Assembly (NCBI GenBank): GCA_004347685.1
Contig: SLTJ01000019.1
Span: 1 to 63,660 of the forward strand
Direction of reading: 5' to 3'
DNA from: Clostridia bacterium
GTDB taxonomy: Bacteria; Bacillota; DSM-521; Neomoorellales; SLTJ01
Length of the DNA stretch: 63,660 nucleotides
Part shown: positions 57,365 to 63,660 of the stretch, in pieces
Position numbering within the stretch: position 1 is the stretch's first letter
Layout of the letters: every line of letters starts with the position of its first letter
Position numbers and translations under genes: made by a program
The notes under the pieces: generated by a model
Seen by the model: the letters and a program-made list of their open reading frames with translations, nothing else
Database searches by the model: none
Told to the model about the DNA's origin: nothing

Positions 57365-60300
57365 AAATTTTTGAGGTGTTGGATCGCGACCCGCGGACGA
57401 GTTCACTGGTGAACGAGGGCCAAGCACGCATTAGGGCGGAGCAAGATGACCGCGCGATCCGTGAGCTTCGGGCCGAACTCGAGACGTTCGTCTGCGATGG
57501 CCAGTACGGGGACGCCATCGAGCGCATCCTGCGCAGCTACCTCACCCAACTTGACCGGCCCCGCCAGCTTGCGGCCTGGGTGAGCGGGTTCTTCGGCAGC
57601 GGAAAATCCCACCTGCTGAAGATGCTGGGCCACCTGTGGGTCAATACGGCTTTTGCCGATGGCTCCACGGCACGTTCCCTTGTTCCCAAGCTTCCCGATG
57701 AAATTGTGGCCTTGCTCCGCGAGTTGGACACTCGGGTCGCTCGTAGTGGAAAGCCGGCCGTTGCTGCAGCCGGGACGCTACCCTCCGGGAGTGGGGACCA
57801 CGTTCGGCTCACGGTCCTCTCGATCATTCTGCGTGCCTGCGGACTACCCGAGCAATACCCGCAGGCCCAGTTCTGTTTCTGGCTACGAGACCGGGGCTAT
57901 TTGGAACAGGTGCGTGCTGCCGTCGAAGCAGCCGGTAAGAACTGGCTGCGCGAACTAAACAACATGTTCGTTAGCGGCCCGATCGCACAGGCTGTTTTGG
58001 CTTGCGAGCGAAACTTTGCTATTGACGAGCGCCAGGCGCGCCAGGTCATCCGGGAGCAATTCCCGGTCCGCGCGGCCGACATCTCCACTGCCGAGTTCAT
58101 CGAACCAGCACGTAAGGCCCTGGCCTTCGACGGGGAACTCCCGCTGACCATTCTCATCCTCGACGAGGCCCAGCAGTACATTGGGGACTCTACGGATCGC
58201 GCGGTGACGTTCACTGAGATTGCCGAGGCCATCCAGACGCAGATGGATAGCCGCGTCATGCTCGTCGCGTCGGGGCAGTCAGCACTCTCGGGAATGCCCT
58301 TGCTTCAGAAACTCCGCGATCGTTTCCGCATTAACATCCAACTATCAGATACGGACGTCGAAACTGTGACCCGCCAGGTCCTGCTCCGCAAGAAGCCTAG
58401 CGCGGTCGAAAGTGTTCGCCACGCCCTTGACCGGAACGCCGGCGAAATCTCGAAACACCTGCAAGGAACCCGCCTGGCGGAAAGGTCGGAGGACCAGAAG
58501 ATCATTGTTGAGGACTATCCTCTGCTGCCGACACGACGCCGGTTCTGGGAAGAGTGCTTCCGGGTGGTGGATGCCGCTGGCACCCACAGCCAGTTGCGGT
58601 CACAACTGCGGATTCTGGACGATGCGTTGAAGGATATTGCCCCGCGCGATCTCGGCGCCGTTATTCCCGCCGACTCCATGTTTGAGGCAATCGCCCCCGA
58701 CCTTGTGAATACTGGAGTTCTTCTCAACGAGATCGACTTGAGAATCCGGGCGCTCGACGATGGCAGCGGCGAGGGTCGGCTGAAAAAGCGCCTTTGTGGG
58801 CTCGTTTTCCTCATCAACAAATTGCCGCGCGAAGCGGGTGTTGATGCCGGCGTGCGGGCGACAGCTAAGATGCTCGCCGATCTGCTGGTCGAAGACCTGG
58901 ATACTGACTCCGGCCCGTTTCGCAAGACAGTGGAGACGGCTCTGGAATCCCTGGTCAACGACGGCACGCTGATGAAGGTCGGTGACGAGTACCGGCTGCA
59001 GACCACAGAGGGTGCGGAGTGGGACCGTGCTTTCCGGGAGAAGGTGGCGGCGTTGCGGCAGAAGGAAGCCGAGATTGCCTCAAAGCGTGACCAGCTTCTG
59101 GCGAGCGCCGTGCAGAAGGTCGTGAGCGAGATTCGCCTTGTTCATGGCGAATCAAAGCTTCGTCGTTCCTTGGTGTTACATGCCCGCTTAGATGAGCCTT
59201 CCGCCGCCGGCGATCAGATTGTTGTCTGGATGCGCGACGGTTGGTCCACAGGCCAAAAGGACGTAGAGAACGAAGCGCGTCGCCGTGGACAGGACGACCC
59301 CGTCATCCACGTCTTCGTGCCTCGCGCGGCTGCTGACGACCTCCGGGCGCGCATTATTGAAGTGGAGGCCGCGCGACAGGTGCTCGACTCCAAGGGCGTT
59401 CCCAGCACGCGGGAGGGCCAGGAGGCCCGCGAAAGCATGAACAGCCGGCTCCGGACTGCTGAATTGGCCCGTGACGATCTGATCCGCGAGGTGATTGCTT
59501 CTGCCAGGGTGTTCCGGGGTGGGGGCAACGAAGTCTTCGGTGATTCGCTCAAGTCCAAGATCGAAACGGCTGCGGAAGCTTCCCTGGCGCGCCTCTTCCC
59601 GCGTTTTGCCGAGGGTGACCACCGGGCCTGGGAGGTAGCACTGCGGCGGGCACGCGAGGGCTCCGACCAGCCCTTCGCTGCGGTGGGCTGGGATAAGTCC
59701 ACGGAAGACCACCCGGTGGCCCGAGAAGTTATGGCTACTGTCGGAAATGGCGCCAAGGGCGGTGATGTGCGCAAGACCCTGAAAGCGGCTCCTTACGGCT
59801 GGCCACAGGACGCCATTGATGCCGCCTTGGTGGCGTTGCACCGCGCCGGCTCGCTCCGCGCCACACTGAACGGCCAGCCGGTGCCACCTGGTCAACTGGA
59901 CCAGAACCGCATTCAGAGCGCCGAGTTCCGCCCGGAGAAGGTTCGTCTCGGGACCGCGGACAAGATCGCCTTGCGCGGTCTCTACCAAAAGGCCGGCGTG
60001 CCAGTGAAATCAGGAGAGGAAGAGCTTAAGGCTACCCAGTTCCTTGACGCGCTCCTGGAACTCGCCCGAGCGGCCGGGGGTGATCCGCCTCTGCCTCCTC
60101 GACCGGATACGACGAAGGTCGAGGAACTGAAACGCCTCACCGGAACGGAGCAACTCGGAGCGATCCTCCAGGTCAAGACCGAGATTGAGAAATGGATTGA
60201 CGAGTGGACTTCCTTGAAGCAGCGGGCGGAAAAGCGTTTGCCCAACTGGAAGGTGCTGGAGCGCCTGCTTGCCCACGCCGAAACACTCCCGGTTGCTGCG

Positions 60301-60810
60301 GAGGTAAAGCCCGAAGCAGAAGCCATCCGCGCCGGTCGTTCCCTTCTGGAGGATACGGACCATGTCGCGCCCATTCGGGCCCAGGTCGCCGCCGCCCTCC
60401 GCGCCGCGGTGACCGACCAATCCACCGCCATGCGCAAGGCCTGGGAGGAAGCCATGCAGACGCTCCAGGCCGATGCGTCGTGGGCCGCCCTCGATGATGC
60501 TACCCGCAACCAGATCCTTGACCAGGTTCGGCTCCGTGCGCCAGTTGAGCCGTCGATGCAGAGCGATGACGACCTGCTGCGTGAGCTGGATCGCCAGTCG
60601 CTTGTCGCCCGCGCCGATGCCGTGGCCGCAGTGCCGGAGCGTGTTGCCCGGGCTCTCGAGGAGGCCGCCCGCAGGCTGAAGCCGCGGGCTCAGCGCATCT
60701 CACTGCGGCCGGCCACGCTAGAAACGGAAGAAGAAGTGAAGGCCTGGCTAGCCGAACACGAGCGGAAGCTGCTTGACGCCGTCCGGCGCGGCCCGGTGAT
60801 CATTGGTTAA
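57361..60810 (+). CDS. brxC: BREX P-loop ATPase BrxC (PglY-like)
   Basis: 1149 residues, typical for BrxC. An early Walker A, GFFGSGKSHLLKMLG (about 76-90), and Walker B TILILDEAQQYI (about 263-274) mark an AAA-type ATPase. C-terminal half is long and helical. The N-terminus IFEVLDRDPRTSSLVNEGQARI matches the family. Required for BREX phage restriction and site methylation in characterised systems. No frame damage. Confidence 0.92.
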   Translation: MKIFEVLDRDPRTSSLVNEGQARIRAEQDDRAIRELRAELETFVCDGQYGDAIERILRSYLTQLDRPRQLAAWVSGFFGSGKSHLLKMLGHLWVNTAFADGSTARSLVPKLPDEIVALLRELDTRVARSGKPAVAAAGTLPSGSGDHVRLTVLSIILRACGLPEQYPQAQFCFWLRDRGYLEQVRAAVEAAGKNWLRELNNMFVSGPIAQAVLACERNFAIDERQARQVIREQFPVRAADISTAEFIEPARKALAFDGELPLTILILDEAQQYIGDSTDRAVTFTEIAEAIQTQMDSRVMLVASGQSALSGMPLLQKLRDRFRINIQLSDTDVETVTRQVLLRKKPSAVESVRHALDRNAGEISKHLQGTRLAERSEDQKIIVEDYPLLPTRRRFWEECFRVVDAAGTHSQLRSQLRILDDALKDIAPRDLGAVIPADSMFEAIAPDLVNTGVLLNEIDLRIRALDDGSGEGRLKKRLCGLVFLINKLPREAGVDAGVRATAKMLADLLVEDLDTDSGPFRKTVETALESLVNDGTLMKVGDEYRLQTTEGAEWDRAFREKVAALRQKEAEIASKRDQLLASAVQKVVSEIRLVHGESKLRRSLVLHARLDEPSAAGDQIVVWMRDGWSTGQKDVENEARRRGQDDPVIHVFVPRAAADDLRARIIEVEAARQVLDSKGVPSTREGQEARESMNSRLRTAELARDDLIREVIASARVFRGGGNEVFGDSLKSKIETAAEASLARLFPRFAEGDHRAWEVALRRAREGSDQPFAAVGWDKSTEDHPVAREVMATVGNGAKGGDVRKTLKAAPYGWPQDAIDAALVALHRAGSLRATLNGQPVPPGQLDQNRIQSAEFRPEKVRLGTADKIALRGLYQKAGVPVKSGEEELKATQFLDALLELARAAGGDPPLPPRPDTTKVEELKRLTGTEQLGAILQVKTEIEKWIDEWTSLKQRAEKRLPNWKVLERLLAHAETLPVAAEVKPEAEAIRAGRSLLEDTDHVAPIRAQVAAALRAAVTDQSTAMRKAWEEAMQTLQADASWAALDDATRNQILDQVRLRAPVEPSMQSDDDLLRELDRQSLVARADAVAAVPERVARALEEAARRLKPRAQRISLRPATLETEEEVKAWLAEHERKLLDAVRRGPVIIG

Positions 60811-60822
60811 GGGGGGAAACCG

Positions 60823-63552
60823 GTGCCTGTACTATCGCCCGAACTTCGCAACCTTCTCGCCCGGGTGATGGTTGCCGCTCGCGAAGCGGCGGAGGCCGGC
60901 GCTCGCTCCACCCTTCGGGCCCTTGCCGTCCACCACCACGAGCCATATGGTTCCATGACGCCTGAGGAGCGCGCCCTGCGCAACCGCCTCCGCGCCCGCG
61001 GCCGCCAGCTTGGCGACCAGCGCGATGCTAGGCGCGGTACCCAGGACATCGAGCGCCTGGTCCACGAGTGCGCCTACCAGCACTGGCACCGCATGATCTT
61101 CGCCCGGTTTCTCGCCGAGAACAACCTGCTTGTCGAGCCGGACTCCGGCGTGGCCATCACCATGACCGAGTGCGAAGAACTGGCTCGCGAGCAGGGCGAG
61201 GACCCGTGGGTAATAGCCAGCCGCTTTGCCCAGCGGATGCTGCCACAAATTTTCCGGGTTGACGACCCCGTCCTGGAAGTTACGTTGCCGCCGGAGACCC
61301 GGCAGGCGTTAGAGCGGTTGCTGGCAGAACTCCCATCCGTAGTGTTCACGGCGGACGACTCCCTGGGCTGGACCTACCAGTTCTGGCAGGCGGCCGAGAA
61401 GGAACGCGTCAATAACCGCGTCAAGAGCGGGGAGAAGATCACCGGCCGGACGCTCCCGGCTGTCACCCAGTTGTTCACCGAGCACTACATGGTGCTTTTC
61501 CTCCTGCACAATTCCATCGGCGCCTGGCACGCCGGCAAAGTTCTCGCTAACCGGCCCGGGCTCGCAGACTTAGCGACCAGCGAGCAGGAGCTTCGCGAAG
61601 CCGTGACGCTGGATGGCTATGGCTTTGACTACCTTCGCTTTGTCCGGGAACCGGCTGGTGAGGATGGCGGCGAGGCGAAAGGCCCCTGGCGGCCTGCCGC
61701 GGGAACCTTTGAGGCCTGGCCGCGCCAAGCCAAGGACCTGAAGGTGCTCGACCCCTGCTGCGGCAGCGGGCACTTCCTTGTGGCCGCATTCGATCTACTC
61801 GTGCGCTTGCGGATGGTTGAGGAGGACCTGTCGCTCGAGGAAGCGGTCCTGGCAGTGCTGGCCGAAAACCTCTTCGGGCTAGAGCTGGACGCCCGCTGCA
61901 CGCAAATCGCGGCGTTCAACCTGGCGCTGGCCGCGTGGAAGACGGTGGGCCGCGTCATTGACCTGCCCGCCCTGAACATCGCCTGCTCGGGCCTGGCCGT
62001 AGGCGTACCCAAGAGCGAGTGGCTCAAGCTCGCCGGCGACGATATGCGCCTGCGGATCGGCATGGAGCGGTTGTACGACCTGTTCGAGCAAGCCCCGGAA
62101 CTGGGCTCGCTCATTGACCCGCGCCGGGCGGTCCCGGGTGGTCCTCTATTCTCCGCCGAGTTCCACGAGCTCCAGCCGCTGCTGGAGCAGGCGCTAAAGC
62201 GCGGGGACGTGGCACGCAACGACGAGCAACGAGAAATCGGTGTTGCGGCCCAGGGCATCGCCAAGGCCGCCGAACTCCTGGCCGGCAAGTACCACCTGAT
62301 TATCACCAATGTGCCTTACCTAGCCCGGGGCAAGCAGAGTGAGAAACTGAAAGGTTTCTGTGAAACGCACTACTCCGAGGCCAAGCATGACCTGGCGACG
62401 GTCTTTCTCGACCGTTGCCTGGGATATTGCTACGAGGGCGGAACCACCTCCATCGTTCTACCCCAGAACTGGCTTTTCCTGACCAGCTACAAAAAGTTCC
62501 GCGAAAAGCTCCTGAAGAGCGACACCTGGCACCTGGTTGCACGGTTGGGACCGGGGGCCTTTGAGACTGTAACCGGTGAGGTCGTTAAAGCCATTCTCAT
62601 CAGCATCAGCCGGGGGCAGAAAAGGAAGAATACCTGTGCGTCAGAGAACCTCATCTCGGGCATAGATGCCTCCGAACCCCGCCAGCCCGCCGAAAAGGCC
62701 GAGTTGCTGCGCACCGGCGAAATCAGGCAGGTAAAGCAGGCTAAGCAGCTTGAGAACCCAGATGCTCGGGTGGCGTTAGAGGATGGAGATTCTGGCAAGT
62801 TGTTATCTAAAGACGCCTACAGCTATCACGGACTCACATCAGGTGATATGCCTCGAATGAAAATGGCATTCTGGGAAATATCGGATAGAGGTAACATTTG
62901 GATTCCCTATCAAGGAACCGTAAGTCGCTCACTACTTTATGGCGGCAATGAATACTATTTACGCTGGCATAACGGTACCGGGGCTATCAATGAATTAGAT
63001 GGCGCTCGCAAAGATGGAACGGAAGCTTGGGGAAAGAGAGGGGTTCTCGTTAGTCAGATGCGCGAACTTCAGGTAACTATGTACACTTCGTATGCCTTTG
63101 ATAACAACACTGCTGTCATCGTTCCCCACGACCCAGCCCACCTCCCTGCTATCTGGTGCTTCTGCTCCTCATCGGAATATAACGAGGCGGTGCGGAGAAT
63201 CGACCAGAAGCTAAATGTTACGAACGCCACTCTGGTCAAAGTTCCGTTTGACCTCAATTACTGGCAAGAGGTCGCTGCCGAAAAGTACCCGAACGGCTTA
63301 CCCAAGCCTTACTCCGAAGACCCAACCCAGTGGATCTTCCACGGCCATCCGGCCAAAGGCGAACACCCGCTCCAGGTAGCGGTGGCGCGGCTCGTCGGCT
63401 ACCGCTGGCCCGCTGAACTGGATGCGGAAATGGAACTCTCCGATGAGGCGCGGGAGTGGGTGGCCAAGTGCAACGACCTGCTTCCTTACGCCGACTCGGA
63501 CGGCATCGTGTGCCTCTCACCCGTACGGGGAGAGGAATCGGCGATCGAGTAG
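60823..63552 (+). CDS. pglX: BREX adenine methyltransferase PglX, 3'-truncated
   Basis: 909 codons here, against roughly 1,200 residues in intact PglX. SAM-binding motif I VLDPCCGSGHFLV (about 306-318) and catalytic motif IV TNVPYLARGKQ (about 494-504, NVPY in place of NPPY). The sequence is conserved up to DGIVCLSPVRGE, then breaks off into AIE and a stop, exactly where the 3' end of an antisense group II intron begins. The missing C-terminal part likely contains specificity and contact domains, so methylation and defence are probably impaired unless the rest is supplied in trans. GTG start with AAGGGGGG upstream. pglZ and brxL are beyond the window. Confidence 0.88.
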   Translation: MPVLSPELRNLLARVMVAAREAAEAGARSTLRALAVHHHEPYGSMTPEERALRNRLRARGRQLGDQRDARRGTQDIERLVHECAYQHWHRMIFARFLAENNLLVEPDSGVAITMTECEELAREQGEDPWVIASRFAQRMLPQIFRVDDPVLEVTLPPETRQALERLLAELPSVVFTADDSLGWTYQFWQAAEKERVNNRVKSGEKITGRTLPAVTQLFTEHYMVLFLLHNSIGAWHAGKVLANRPGLADLATSEQELREAVTLDGYGFDYLRFVREPAGEDGGEAKGPWRPAAGTFEAWPRQAKDLKVLDPCCGSGHFLVAAFDLLVRLRMVEEDLSLEEAVLAVLAENLFGLELDARCTQIAAFNLALAAWKTVGRVIDLPALNIACSGLAVGVPKSEWLKLAGDDMRLRIGMERLYDLFEQAPELGSLIDPRRAVPGGPLFSAEFHELQPLLEQALKRGDVARNDEQREIGVAAQGIAKAAELLAGKYHLIITNVPYLARGKQSEKLKGFCETHYSEAKHDLATVFLDRCLGYCYEGGTTSIVLPQNWLFLTSYKKFREKLLKSDTWHLVARLGPGAFETVTGEVVKAILISISRGQKRKNTCASENLISGIDASEPRQPAEKAELLRTGEIRQVKQAKQLENPDARVALEDGDSGKLLSKDAYSYHGLTSGDMPRMKMAFWEISDRGNIWIPYQGTVSRSLLYGGNEYYLRWHNGTGAINELDGARKDGTEAWGKRGVLVSQMRELQVTMYTSYAFDNNTAVIVPHDPAHLPAIWCFCSSSEYNEAVRRIDQKLNVTNATLVKVPFDLNYWQEVAAEKYPNGLPKPYSEDPTQWIFHGHPAKGEHPLQVAVARLVGYRWPAELDAEMELSDEAREWVAKCNDLLPYADSDGIVCLSPVRGEESAIE

Positions 63553-63660
63553 GAGGGGGCGGCTAGCCCCCGTCCTCTCACACCACCGTACGTACCGGTC
63601 GGTATACGGCGGTTCACCAAGCTTGACGGACGTTTAAGTAACTCCCGGCTAAGCTCATTA
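63545..63660 (-). mobile_element. Group II intron, 3' end (domains V-VI), antisense in pglX
   Basis: On the minus strand 63613-63582 folds as domain V: ACCGCCGTA pairs with TACGGTGGT, with a 2-base CG bulge and a TACC-GACC-GGTA tip. Domain VI follows with a GGGGG/CCCCC stem and ends TCCTACTCGAT near 63545. This matches the 3' end of common bacterial group II introns. The body and any reverse transcriptase lie right of the window. Inserted antisense to pglX, it cannot be spliced from the pglX mRNA. Confidence 0.8.

Noticed and set aside
1-63660. CRISPR array
   Set aside because: No regularly spaced direct repeats with unique spacers were found anywhere in the window.

Overview
The window looks like chromosome from a GC-rich, spore-forming, anaerobic Clostridium-class Firmicute with respiratory capacity (Moorella/Desulfotomaculum/Thermincola-like; genus not assignable from sequence alone). 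The evidence is a SpoVB-type flippase, seven matches to the sigma-H (Spo0H) promoter consensus, an adenosylcobalamin-dependent ribonucleotide reductase, two gene sets for membrane multihaem cytochromes c with cytochrome b, and an ATP-dependent phosphofructokinase next to pyruvate kinase.

Layout. 1-2458: tail of an integrative element with decaying genes, ending in a 3' fragment of tRNA-Pro (probable attachment site). 2580-4682: tRNA-Thr, tRNA-Gln, a GT4 glycosyltransferase that may start at AUU, and gene wreckage (GAF-GGDEF joined to a TrkA-C-like tail). 4689-17857: housekeeping genes, mostly on the minus strand (lipA, lipB, GNAT, hydrolases, cca, gltX, and nrdJ carrying a 375-residue intein placed directly before the catalytic Cys), plus a DUF523 gene and a flavoprotein. 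18290-23729: two paralogous respiratory cassettes, each with a dihaem cytochrome b, a membrane-anchored heptahaem cytochrome c, tiny one- or two-helix membrane proteins and Com-like zinc-ribbon microproteins. 24379-36437: ddl, tRNA-Trp, an EF-G paralogue, spoVB, surE, a complete preQ0 (queuosine precursor) operon with folE, queD, queE, queC and DUF366, a TPR gene, a Fur-family regulator and a CoA-dehydratase-type activase.

36438-45014 is the most unusual part. A consensus promoter drives a nitrogenase-like operon in the order D-like, K-like, Fe protein 1, Fe protein 2. All P-cluster-type cysteines and both Fe-protein cluster cysteines are present, but none of the nifB/E/N/V assembly genes is. 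A strong intrinsic terminator follows, and directly after it come an acyl-CoA dehydrogenase, a Zn-ribbon/OB-fold (DUF35) protein and a thiolase-fold protein. The substrate is unknown. The arrangement suggests a nitrogenase-family reductase rather than nitrogen fixation.

45206-54686 holds central metabolism and envelope genes on the plus strand (DUF2007-like, pfkA, pyk, a pyruvate/oxaloacetate carboxyltransferase, a DacF-like carboxypeptidase, a cysteine desulfurase, an M23 peptidase), with minC on the opposite strand. 54943-63660 is a defence island: a HEPN/MNT pair, then a BREX type-1-like operon (brxA, brxB, brxC, pglX). pglX is cut short by the 3' end of an antisense group II intron that runs out of the window.
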